Positions 1 through 5,620 are shown, numbered from the stretch's first letter. The stretch: DNA of 6,281 nucleotides from Deltaproteobacteria bacterium (GCA_018262455.1 JAGSPR010000393.1:1-6281); one strand, 5' to 3'. The notes: generated by a model not told the origin, from the letters alone. A program made the numbers and translations.

Positions 1-461
1 TGCTCGGAGACCTTGTCGAGATCGGACGTGAGTGGAAGGACCTGACGGATGAAGCCGGTGCTCTCCGCGAGCGTCTGGTTGCCGTACTCGTAGAGCGCGA
101 GCTCGATCTTCACGCCTCGCGTCTTGCCGTTGACCACCCTCGTCATCTTCCCCATGTCGTCGACCATCTTCCACAGGTGCGAGCGCGCCTGGTTGATGAG
201 GCCGTCCATGCTGCTCGACGTGTCGAGGATGAGCGCGATCTGCACCGTGTCCTGCACCTCGTCGCGCACCGCCGCCGCGGGTGGTGTCGGTGCGACCGCG
301 ATCGCGGTCGTCGTCACCGCCGTCGCGCGGGCGGTCGATGGCGTGTGCCAGCCGGCCGCGTAGGCAACGCCGGCGGCGCCTCCAAGCGCGGCCACCAGCG
401 TCAGGCTGTGACGGCGCAGCCAGCTACCGAGCTTCTTCGTGGGACGGGACATGTCGCTCAT
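1..461 (-). CDS. Membrane-anchored von Willebrand factor A (VWA) domain protein, N-terminal part
   Basis: The first 153 residues are visible; the rest lies beyond the left edge. Residues 1-18 are basic and are followed by a hydrophobic stretch (about 19-37, LTLVAALGGAAGVAYAAGW), which is either a signal anchor or a signal peptide. An Ala/Thr/Pro-rich linker (about 40-66) leads into a VWA fold beginning near residue 72. The metal-ion-dependent adhesion site DxSxS is intact (D80, S82, S84 in ALILDTSSSMDGL). VWA domains bind protein or matrix partners through a divalent metal, so a role in envelope protein interactions is likely, but the partner is unknown. The ATG at 461 is chosen because an AGGAGG lies 4 nt upstream; a second in-frame ATG lies at 452. 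Third codon positions are strongly G/C, as in the neighbours. It has the same orientation as the small gene upstream but is separated by 164 bp containing inverted repeats, so it probably has its own promoter. Confidence 0.88.
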   Translation of the reverse strand, partial: MSDMSRPTKKLGSWLRRHSLTLVAALGGAAGVAYAAGWHTPSTARATAVTTTAIAVAPTPPAAAVRDEVQDTVQIALILDTSSSMDGLINQARSHLWKMVDDMGKMTRVVNGKTRGVKIELALYEYGNQTLAESTGFIRQVLPLTSDLDKVSE

Positions 462-465
462 GGTT

Positions 466-471
466 CCTCCT
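466..471 (-). promoter_or_regulatory. Shine-Dalgarno site of the VWA gene
   Basis: On the minus strand a perfect AGGAGG lies 4 nt before the ATG at 461. It fixes the start of the VWA protein. It contrasts with the kinase, sigma and lectin genes in this window, which lack such a site. Confidence 0.8.
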
Positions 472-485
472 GCCGTGCGTACGGC

Positions 486-495
486 GTTTCGAAAC
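486..495. repeat. 10-bp perfect palindrome upstream of the VWA gene
   Basis: GTTTCGAAAC reads the same on both strands and lies 25 bp upstream of the VWA start codon. It is AT-richer than its surroundings. It could be an operator half of a dimeric regulator, but there is only one copy and no regulator can be named. Confidence 0.4.
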
Positions 496-523
496 CCTGA
501 CGCGCGGGGCGCCGACTCGGTCT

Positions 524-543
524 GTGTTCCGTGTCAGGAACAC
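524..543. repeat. Inverted repeat (7-bp arms, 6-bp spacer) upstream of the VWA gene
   Basis: GTGTTCC at 524-530 and GGAACAC at 537-543 are perfect inverted arms around GTGTCA, 63 bp upstream of the VWA start. The arrangement fits an operator for a dimeric repressor/activator or an RNA hairpin in the VWA leader. No confident -35/-10 pair was found nearby, so the promoter position is unknown. Confidence 0.45.
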
Positions 544-574
544 GTAAAGACCGTCGAAGATCCGATTTCGTTCG

Positions 575-597
575 CGCGCCCTGCAACCGCGGGCGCG
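575..597 (-). terminator. GC hairpin downstream of the small Cys/His-rich gene (possible terminator)
   Basis: CGCGCCC (575-581) and GGGCGCG (591-597) form a perfect 7-bp stem with a 9-nt loop, 29 bp after the stop codon of the gene at 626-931. No T-run follows on either strand, so intrinsic termination is uncertain. In a genome this GC-rich, a stem made only of G and C can also arise by chance. Confidence 0.35.
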
Positions 598-625
598 TGG
601 TCGTGTCTCGCTGGATCGAGCGGCG

Positions 626-931
626 TCAGTATCCGTAGCAGTCCTCGCAGTACTCCTCGTGGCAGTGGTCGGCCTCCAGTCCGTGCCCGAGCAAGGTGTC
701 CCGGTCGGCCTCGTCGCAGTCCACGTGGCGGTTACAGCGACGCGGGCTCGGAATCCCCGCCGGGACCTCTGCCGTCATCCAGGCGCGCTTCGCGATCACC
801 CCAGCGGCCTGCCCGTCGCTCGAGGGCATGCCGCCGATGTCGCGGCTCCACGGCAGACTGCCCCCATGGGCGAGGTGATCGTGGGTGGGATCGTGCCCGA
901 CATCCTGGTGGAGCAGTCCATCGACGTTCAT
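626..931 (-). CDS. Small Cys/His-rich hypothetical protein (101 aa)
   Basis: I do not recognise this protein. It has no signal peptide and no membrane segment. The N-terminal half is His/Asp-rich (H8, H13, H17, H19, H22). The C-terminal tail concentrates Cys and His: C66, H69, C72, H83, H89, C90, H91, C95 and C98, ending CEDCYGY. This suggests metal binding or disulfide bonding, but no named zinc-finger pattern fits. The ATG at 931 is preferred because GAGGAG lies 7 nt upstream. The frame stays open up to a GTG at 1036, but that start has no Shine-Dalgarno site. Third positions across the 101 codons are mostly G/C, which supports real coding over the antisense frames. It follows the kinase gene in the same direction after a 250-bp gap, so cotranscription is possible but not shown. 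Confidence 0.6.
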   Translation of the reverse strand: MNVDGLLHQDVGHDPTHDHLAHGGSLPWSRDIGGMPSSDGQAAGVIAKRAWMTAEVPAGIPSPRRCNRHVDCDEADRDTLLGHGLEADHCHEEYCEDCYGY

Positions 932-938
932 CTGCGAG

Positions 939-944
939 CTCCTC
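939..944 (-). promoter_or_regulatory. Shine-Dalgarno site of the small Cys/His-rich gene
   Basis: GAGGAG on the minus strand lies 7 nt before the ATG at 931. It is the main reason for preferring this start over the GTG at 1036. Confidence 0.6.
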
Positions 945-1174
945 GACCAGCGCTGGTGCTTGGATCGGTTGGAGCAAACCGCGAGCCATGGCGAGAGCCA
1001 GCGTGCATCGAGGATCGCGCAGCACGTGCGCTGCACTCACCGATCGCACGAACCAGCTGCGCGCCCTTCGAGACAGGCGCTGTGTGTCGACGTCGCACCC
1101 ACCGAGCGTGCAGTCACGATCGCGGTCGAGCCGCACACGAAGGCGACGCTGCGGTTCCACGGCGTCGATGGCCG
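945..1174. other. Gap between kinase and small gene, no confident gene
   Basis: Nothing here is convincingly coding. A minus-strand frame opens with a GTG (1179-1181) directly after the kinase stop, in the kinase's own frame, and runs to 732, but it overlaps the better-supported small gene. Its third-position G/C bias is weaker than in the neighbours and I recognise no domain in it. It may be a decayed C-terminal extension of the kinase, or chance. Confidence 0.4.
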
Positions 1175-1200
1175 CCCGCACTCAGGCCCACGCGTGCGGG
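1175..1200 (-). terminator. GC hairpin spanning the kinase stop codon
   Basis: CCCGCAC (1175-1181) and GTGCGGG (1194-1200) form a perfect 7-bp stem whose 12-nt loop contains the kinase stop codon (1182-1184). No T-run follows. It may act as a weak terminator or 3'-end stabiliser of the kinase mRNA. Confidence 0.35.
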
Positions 1201-2888
1201 ACGAGCGCTCGGCCGCGGGCGCGCAGTGCGTCTGACAGGCTGCCGCCGAGAGCCGACGCGAGCGCATCGGCGAGCTCGGCGGCCGTCGAGAAACGGTCCG
1301 CCGGCCGCTTGGCGAGGCCGATCGAGAGGACGACGTCGACGTCGGCGGGGAGGTTCGCGAGGGAGGTCGGGCGCCGGGGCGCCGCGTGGACGACGTGATA
1401 CAGGACCTCCGCGATCTCGCGACCCGCGAACGGAGCGTGCCCGGTGAGCACGCGATACGCGATCGCGGCGAGCGCGTAGAGGTCGGCGCGATGATCGAGC
1501 TCGCGGCCGGAGGCCTGCTCGGGCGCCATGTACGAGGGCGTGCCGATGACCTGCCCCGACGTCAACGTGTCGCCGCTGTCGGCCGCGCGTGCGACGCCAA
1601 AATCGAGGACCTTCCACGTCGTCCCGACCAGGAACACGTTCTGGGGCTTGAGGTCGCGGTGGATGATCCCGGCCGCGCTCGCCGCGGTGATGCCGGCGCC
1701 GACCTGGCGGATCAGGTCGATCACCTGCGGGTGCGACAGCGCGCGCCGGTCCCGGAGGATCGCGGCGAGGTCTCGTCCGCGCAGCCGCTCCATCACGAGG
1801 TGCGGCAGCGGCTCCTCGCCGATGTCGAGCACGCGCACGACATGCGGTGACTCGATCGACGATGCGGTCCGCAGCTCGCGCAGGAAGCGCTGGACATGCT
1901 GCGCATTCCCGAGGGACGTCTGGGACAGCATCTTGACGGCGACCGGCTGGTCGGTGCGGGTATCGAGGCCGTCATAGACCTCGCCCATCGCGCCGCGGCC
2001 GATCACCTCGCCGAGCCGATAGGGTCCGATCATCTGCTCGCTGAAGCGGCCGCGGCCGCCTCCGAGCGCGCGCCGCAGCTCCTCGCGAGCTTCCTGGAGG
2101 AGGGCTTCGCGTTGCGCGACCGCGCGGACCGCGACCTCGAGCTCGCCGATCGCGCGGAGGGTCGCGCTCCGCGAGACGCGCGCGATCACGAGCGTCGCGC
2201 CGAGGACGAGCTGGATCAGGGCCTGGCAGGTGATCTGGACCTCGACCGGCAGGTAGTCCGCACGAATGAACCCGGGCTCGGCGATCACGCCGGCGATCAC
2301 GAGGCCGCCGGTGAGCCCCTGGACGACGGCAACGGTCACGTAGATCGAGGTCGCGAGTGCGTTGCTCGCCCCGAGGCCGGTGAAGTAGATCCCGAGCACG
2401 AGGATGATCGCGACCGGCGAGGACGGACCGAAGTAGGGCACCGCGCTGGCGCACGACACCGCGGGGATGAACCAGCCGATCGAGACGCCGATGCCCTGGT
2501 GAAACGTCGCCGGGTTGCGCGTGCGGTGAAGCAGGTAGCCCAGGCTGAGGCAGGCCGTGACGATGCCCGCGAGGAACACGAAGGTGGAGGTCCCCCGGCC
2601 GGGCAGGAACAGCAGCGAGCCAGCGGCGCCGAGGGCGATGACGAACCCGACGTAGCAGAACTTGCGGGTCCGGATCGTCTCGTCGCGAGCCAGCGCCTCG
2701 AGCGGCGATCCGACCGTCGTGGCGGTCGCAGTCCCGGCCGACGTCCGCGTGATCGGCGCCGCGATCGAGACGCTCGCGGGCGTGCGGCCGCGCGCCCCCG
2801 GCCGGTCGACGACCGTGGCGTGCCCCGAGTCGTCGCCGACGACAGCGGTCGACGACGCGTCGTCCTCCTCGGGCTCCCTCCCACGCAT
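1182..2888 (-). CDS. Membrane-bound Hanks-type serine/threonine protein kinase
   Basis: A 568-residue kinase with its sensor at the N-terminus. Residues 1-70 are hydrophilic and Thr/Ser/Ala-rich. About six membrane segments follow (roughly 76-95, 101-121, 131-150, 156-175, 180-204, 217-236). A probable coiled coil (about 240-275) joins them to the kinase domain (290-545). The catalytic set is complete: glycine loop GRGAMGEV 297-304, Lys319 in VAVKM, helix-C Glu338, HRDLKPQN 410-417 with Asp412, DFG 429-431, and APE 455-457. The Thr/Ser-containing activation loop (DSGDTLTSGQVIGTPSY) could be autophosphorylated. There are no PASTA repeats and almost nothing after the catalytic domain. This is the reverse of the usual order, where the cytoplasmic kinase comes first and the sensor last. 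The frame is open further upstream. I take ATG 2888 because a TATGTT hexamer ends 7 nt before it; ATG 2900 is the alternative, with no Shine-Dalgarno site at either. It is divergent from the ECF sigma gene, so it may phosphorylate that sigma factor or its partner. Confidence 0.93.
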   Translation of the reverse strand: MRGREPEEDDASSTAVVGDDSGHATVVDRPGARGRTPASVSIAAPITRTSAGTATATTVGSPLEALARDETIRTRKFCYVGFVIALGAAGSLLFLPGRGTSTFVFLAGIVTACLSLGYLLHRTRNPATFHQGIGVSIGWFIPAVSCASAVPYFGPSSPVAIILVLGIYFTGLGASNALATSIYVTVAVVQGLTGGLVIAGVIAEPGFIRADYLPVEVQITCQALIQLVLGATLVIARVSRSATLRAIGELEVAVRAVAQREALLQEAREELRRALGGGRGRFSEQMIGPYRLGEVIGRGAMGEVYDGLDTRTDQPVAVKMLSQTSLGNAQHVQRFLRELRTASSIESPHVVRVLDIGEEPLPHLVMERLRGRDLAAILRDRRALSHPQVIDLIRQVGAGITAASAAGIIHRDLKPQNVFLVGTTWKVLDFGVARAADSGDTLTSGQVIGTPSYMAPEQASGRELDHRADLYALAAIAYRVLTGHAPFAGREIAEVLYHVVHAAPRRPTSLANLPADVDVVLSIGLAKRPADRFSTAAELADALASALGGSLSDALRARGRALVPHAWA

Positions 2889-2895
2889 CCCGCCG

Positions 2896-2901
2896 AACAT
2901 A
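2896..2901 (-). promoter_or_regulatory. Putative -10 element of the kinase gene, leaderless start
   Basis: TATGTT on the minus strand ends 7 nt before ATG 2888, which would put the transcription start at or next to the A of the start codon. No good -35 match is visible. This supports the 568-residue form of the kinase; if ATG 2900 were the real start, the hexamer would lie inside the gene. Confidence 0.4.
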
Positions 2902-2975
2902 GCGTGTCGCAGCCGGAGTTGCCCCGAGCGGCACGCGAAGGTGAACCGCGGTCGCGAGCGCGTCGTCGTTTGTCG

Positions 2976-3003
2976 GGAACCTTTTCGACTCCGCTGGTAG
3001 TAA
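2976..3003 (+). promoter_or_regulatory. Putative ECF-type promoter of the sigma factor operon
   Basis: GGAACC (2976-2981) resembles the GGAAC-type -35 box recognised by many ECF sigma factors. After a 16-bp spacer comes TAGTAA (2998-3003), which ends 6 bp before GTG 3010. The fit suggests that the sigma factor activates its own operon and that the transcript begins at the GTG. The ECF -35 preference is established for the family; autoregulation here is inference. Confidence 0.5.
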
Positions 3004-3009
3004 CGGGGC

Positions 3010-3600
3010 GTGACGGTAGCCGTGGCCATCGAGACCGGAGCGAGACGCGAGCTCGACGACCTGACGCTGGCACGTGCCCAGCAAGGCGACGCCACGGCGT
3101 TCCAGATCCTGGTCGAGACCTACCAGGATGGCGTGTTCGCGCTGGTGTGGCGGTTCCTCGGCCGGAACGCGCAGCTGGCCGAGGTCGAGGACGTCGCGCA
3201 GGACTGCTTCCTCGGCGTGTACCGGAGCCTGCCGCGGTTCCGCCCGCTCGGTGCGGCGCGGCTGTCAACGTGGATCCTGACGATCGCGACGCGCGCGGCG
3301 CTCAAGGAGCGGCGAGGCGCCACGCGGCCGACGGTCTCGGTGGACGAGCTCGCCGACGTGCTGCCCTCGACGGACGCGACCGGCGAGCGCCTCGACCAGC
3401 GCGCGTTCGTCGAAGCCCTCGAGCGCTCGCTGGCCACGCTCGCGCCTCCGTATCGCGCGGCGTTCCTGCTGCGCGAGTACCACGGCTTCGAATACCAGGA
3501 CATCGCCGCGGCGCTCGAGATCGATCTCGGGACCGTGAAGTCGCGGCTGTCGAGGGCACGCAACCAGCTCCGCGACGCGCTGAAGGAGTTCGCGCCATGA
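3010..3600 (+). CDS. ECF-type RNA polymerase sigma factor (sigma-70 family)
   Basis: This 196-residue protein has the usual size and two-domain plan of an extracytoplasmic-function sigma factor. Region 2 spans about 24-98. It carries EVEDVAQDCFLGVYRSLPRF (58-77) for core-polymerase and -10 contacts and LSTWILTIATR (85-95) at its end. A variable linker (about 100-130) follows. Region 4 (about 135-192) holds a helix-turn-helix, EYQDIAAALEIDLGTVKSRL (161-180), then SRARNQLRDAL, for -35 recognition. It directs polymerase to a specific promoter set, probably including its own. The start is GTG 3010 because an in-frame TAA lies at 3001-3003; a GTG at 3022 is the only close alternative, and neither has a good Shine-Dalgarno site. 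The stop overlaps the next gene by ATGA, so the two are translationally coupled, as is typical for a sigma factor and its regulator. The acidic residues of region 2.2 are kept (E58, E60, D61, D65), unlike in kinase-activated ECF groups that lack them. Confidence 0.95.
   Translation: MTVAVAIETGARRELDDLTLARAQQGDATAFQILVETYQDGVFALVWRFLGRNAQLAEVEDVAQDCFLGVYRSLPRFRPLGAARLSTWILTIATRAALKERRGATRPTVSVDELADVLPSTDATGERLDQRAFVEALERSLATLAPPYRAAFLLREYHGFEYQDIAAALEIDLGTVKSRLSRARNQLRDALKEFAP
3583..3588 (+). promoter_or_regulatory. Shine-Dalgarno site of the FecR-like gene
   Basis: AAGGAG inside the 3' end of the sigma gene lies 8 nt before ATG 3597. It fixes the start of the FecR-like protein and rules out longer readings of this frame that run back through the sigma gene. 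Confidence 0.75.
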
Positions 3601-4955
3601 CCGAGGACCGCGACGATGGCCTGCTCTCGCCGGACAACCTGGCGCGCTACGAGGTGCCCCGGGCACCGGCCGGGTTCGCGGCGCGCGTGATCGGCGCGGT
3701 CGCGGCCGAGGAGCGCACGCAACCCGTGGCGCCGCTGCGCGGGCGCAGCGGGTGGCGGAGGTATGCATCCGCCGCCGTCGCCGTCGCCACCGTGGCGGTC
3801 ATCGTGGTGTGGGCGATGCGCGGCGGGCGCTCGAACAGCGGATCCGGACTCCGCGTCGCGACGACGCGGGAGACGATCGCGCTCGAGGCGCGGGGCGTCG
3901 CGGTCGCCGAGCCCGGGACCGAGCTGCGCTGGGCCGTGGCCGCGCGCGGCGAGGCCGTGATCGATCAACCGTCCGGCTCGGCGTTCTATCGGGTGGAGCG
4001 TGGCGGGCCGTTCGAGGTCCGCACGCCGCTCGGCGTGGTCCATGTGACCGGAACCTGTTTCTCCGTGGAGGTGATTGCGATGAAGAAGAAGGATCTGATG
4101 AAGGGCGCCGTCGTGGGAGCCGCGATCGCGACCGCGGTGATGGTCACCGTCTACGAAGGTGGCGTGACGTTCGCCAACCCGAAGGGCGAGATCCGGATCG
4201 CGGCCGGCGAGGCAGGCATCGTGTATCCGGGCGCCGCGCCCCAACCGCGAACGGGGATCACAGCGAGCGCCAGTGATCCCGCGCGCGAGCTCGCGGACGC
4301 GCGCGCACGGATCTCCGTGCTCGAGCAGCAGCTCGGCAAGGCGCACGGGGATGCCGGTGCGAGCGCAGCGGCGTCGTTCACGCGCGGCGATCCCGGGCGG
4401 TACTACGCACCCTCACCGGAGACCCTGCGCGAGCTGGCCGACACCTGCTGGATCGCCTTCGATCTGCCCGGGCTCGATACCGAGTCCCGGCCGATGCTGG
4501 TCGATGACGAGCTGTCGGGCGCGGTCGGCCTCCTCGGGGCGGACCGCGATGCCGTCAACCAGGCGTACCTCAAGGAGCACGATCGCGCGGTCGACGCGCT
4601 CCGCCACCTCTACATGGAGCTGACCGGGAACGACGGCGACGCCGCCGCGGCGCTGTCGATCGACGCGATCGCCGACGAGATCCTGGCCAAGTCGCCCCCC
4701 GACGAGGAGATCGCGGCGCGGCGCCGGATCGCCCGCGAGCGCGCGGGGCTCGAGCCGGCCGTCCCGGCCGGCAGCCTGGCGCGCCGGCCGATCGTCGAGC
4801 GCTACCTCCGGATCATGACGAGCCTCGGCAACGACGCCGAGGCGGCCGCCGCCCGCGTGATCGGAGCCAAGCGCGCGCACGAGCTCCGCACCCACGGAGG
4901 CGTCGGCTGGAATAACTCGGTCACGGACTACGGCGGCTGCGACGAGGAGCGCTAG
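3597..4955 (+). CDS. FecR-like membrane protein, probable regulator (anti-sigma) of the ECF sigma factor
   Basis: A 452-residue protein whose ATG overlaps the sigma stop codon (ATGA). The short N-terminal segment (1-55) would be cytoplasmic and is the likely sigma-binding part; it has no zinc-type HxxxCxxC motif. A membrane segment follows at about 56-74. A FecR-type beta domain (about 92-208) includes the typical GGPFEVRTPLGVVHVTGTCF (136-155) and VTVYEGGVTFANPKGEIRIA (183-202). Between these strands sits an unusual insert, IAMKKKDLMKGAVVGAAIATA (from 160), which is basic and then hydrophobic. A predicted coiled coil (229-246) leads to a C-terminal domain (about 272-345, with LRELADTCWIAFDLPGL) that I cannot name. 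A charged tail follows, with a late Cys448. FecR proteins transmit periplasmic signals to a partner sigma factor; the coupling supports that role here. Whether this one inhibits or activates the sigma factor cannot be told from sequence. Confidence 0.85.
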   Translation: MTEDRDDGLLSPDNLARYEVPRAPAGFAARVIGAVAAEERTQPVAPLRGRSGWRRYASAAVAVATVAVIVVWAMRGGRSNSGSGLRVATTRETIALEARGVAVAEPGTELRWAVAARGEAVIDQPSGSAFYRVERGGPFEVRTPLGVVHVTGTCFSVEVIAMKKKDLMKGAVVGAAIATAVMVTVYEGGVTFANPKGEIRIAAGEAGIVYPGAAPQPRTGITASASDPARELADARARISVLEQQLGKAHGDAGASAAASFTRGDPGRYYAPSPETLRELADTCWIAFDLPGLDTESRPMLVDDELSGAVGLLGADRDAVNQAYLKEHDRAVDALRHLYMELTGNDGDAAAALSIDAIADEILAKSPPDEEIAARRRIARERAGLEPAVPAGSLARRPIVERYLRIMTSLGNDAEAAAARVIGAKRAHELRTHGGVGWNNSVTDYGGCDEER

Positions 4956-5000
4956 GCGCACCGCGCGAGGGATTCGGTGAGGACGCGGCGCCGGTGATGG

Positions 5001-5006
5001 TATCCT
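5001..5006 (+). promoter_or_regulatory. Putative -10 element of the lectin gene, leaderless start
   Basis: TATCCT lies 6 bp before GTG 5013, in a 57-bp gap after the FecR-like gene. Transcription would start at the GTG. No clear -35 box is seen, and there is no Shine-Dalgarno sequence, which favours a leaderless message. The gene could still also be read from the sigma operon. Confidence 0.4.
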
Positions 5007-5012
5007 CGTGAC

Positions 5013-5552
5013 GTGAGGCTCGCCCTGGTGCTCTTGTGCGGTTGTGCGCAAGTCGCGGGGATCGAGCGCACCAGCTCGGCCCCCGACGCCGCGCCGGCCG
5101 TCGATGCCACCGATGCGCCGATCGATGCCCTGTCATGCACGGGCGGCGATGCCCGCGTGACCGATCCGATGACGGGTGCGTGCTACCTGTTCTTCGCCTC
5201 GCCGATGACCCGCCCCGCGGCTCGTACGGTGTGCCAGGGTCTGGGCCCCACCACGCGGCTCGCCAGCATCCAGAGCGAAGCCGAGAGCACGCTGGTCGCC
5301 GGGCTGATCGGCATGAACGAGGCGTTCCTCGGCGGAACCGACGAGGTCCTCGAAGGCACCTTCGTCTGGGACGACGGAACGGCGGTGGTCCTCACCAACT
5401 GGAACACCGGCGAACCCAACAACGCGCTCGGCATGTTCGTGGTGGACTGCGTGGTGATGATCGGCGCGCTCGGCGGAAAGTGGGACGACCGCCCCTGCGC
5501 GCCGCCGCCGGTCGACACGGGCGCCTACGGCTTCGTCTGCGAACGCGACTGA
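5013..5552 (+). CDS. C-type-lectin-fold lipoprotein
   Basis: A 179-residue exported protein. The N-terminus MRLALVLLCGCAQVAG is a very short lipoprotein signal; C11 (lipobox LCGC) or C9 would carry the lipid. A low-complexity Ala/Asp/Pro spacer (about 20-40) tethers a C-type-lectin-like domain (about 42-178). The conserved cysteines are all present: C74 with C176, C146 with C162, and the extra N-terminal pair C42/C57 of long-form domains. EPN at 134-136 is the motif linked to mannose-type sugar specificity. The second calcium motif reads KWDDRPC (156-162), with Asp for the usual Asn, and the Glu normally just before DC is Val144, so calcium and sugar binding may be weakened. Start GTG 5013 follows an in-frame TGA at 4995-4997. 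It lies 57 bp after the FecR-like gene in the same direction, so it may belong to the sigma regulon. It would sit on the envelope surface or in the periplasm. Confidence 0.87.
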   Translation: MRLALVLLCGCAQVAGIERTSSAPDAAPAVDATDAPIDALSCTGGDARVTDPMTGACYLFFASPMTRPAARTVCQGLGPTTRLASIQSEAESTLVAGLIGMNEAFLGGTDEVLEGTFVWDDGTAVVLTNWNTGEPNNALGMFVVDCVVMIGALGGKWDDRPCAPPPVDTGAYGFVCERD

Positions 5553-5591
5553 CTCACCCGCAGGGCCTCGGTGATCGCTCGCGATCGTCGG

Positions 5592-5620
5592 CGTGCCCTG
5601 CGTGCTAGGGGCAGGGCACG
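5592..5620. terminator. Hairpin between the convergent lectin and beta-helix genes
   Basis: CGTGCCCTGC (5592-5601) and GCAGGGCACG (5611-5620) form a perfect 10-bp stem with a 9-nt loop. It lies 39 bp after the lectin stop codon, and its loop holds the stop codon of the minus-strand gene (5605-5607). It is well placed to act on transcripts from both sides. Neither strand has a T-run after it, so its termination strength is unknown. Confidence 0.55.

Noticed and set aside
1016..1036. Palindrome around GCACGTGC in the kinase/small-gene gap
   Set aside because: Only 8 bp are perfectly symmetrical and the outer arms mismatch, which is expected often at this GC content.
439..1447. Long plus-strand frames (439-1398 and 659-1447)
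   Set aside because: Their Arg/Ser/Pro-rich translations are typical of antisense GC-rich DNA. They overlap the minus-strand small gene and kinase, which have better codon usage and recognisable signals.
2889..3095. N-terminal extension of the kinase to 3095
   Set aside because: It would overlap the divergent sigma gene, and its Arg/Ser-rich text does not resemble coding sequence. A TATGTT hexamer supports the start at 2888.
1972..3268. Other-frame minus-strand readings over the kinase N-terminus and sigma gene (1972-3084, 2336-3268)
   Set aside because: Arg/Pro/Ala-rich shadows without domains; the kinase frame gives clear membrane helices and catalytic motifs over the same DNA.
3120..4346. 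Minus-strand 408-codon frame opposite the sigma and FecR-like genes
   Set aside because: It is a His/Arg/Asp-rich shadow of two well-supported plus-strand genes.
1896..4955. A 1019-codon plus-strand open frame
   Set aside because: Only the part from ATG 3597 is a gene (the FecR-like protein). The upstream part is antisense to the kinase and out of frame with the sigma gene, and its translation is low-complexity Arg/Ala/Asp text.
5573..5586. GATCGC/GCGATC inverted repeat after the lectin gene
   Set aside because: The 2-nt loop is too tight for an RNA hairpin, and GCGATC-type words are frequent across the window.
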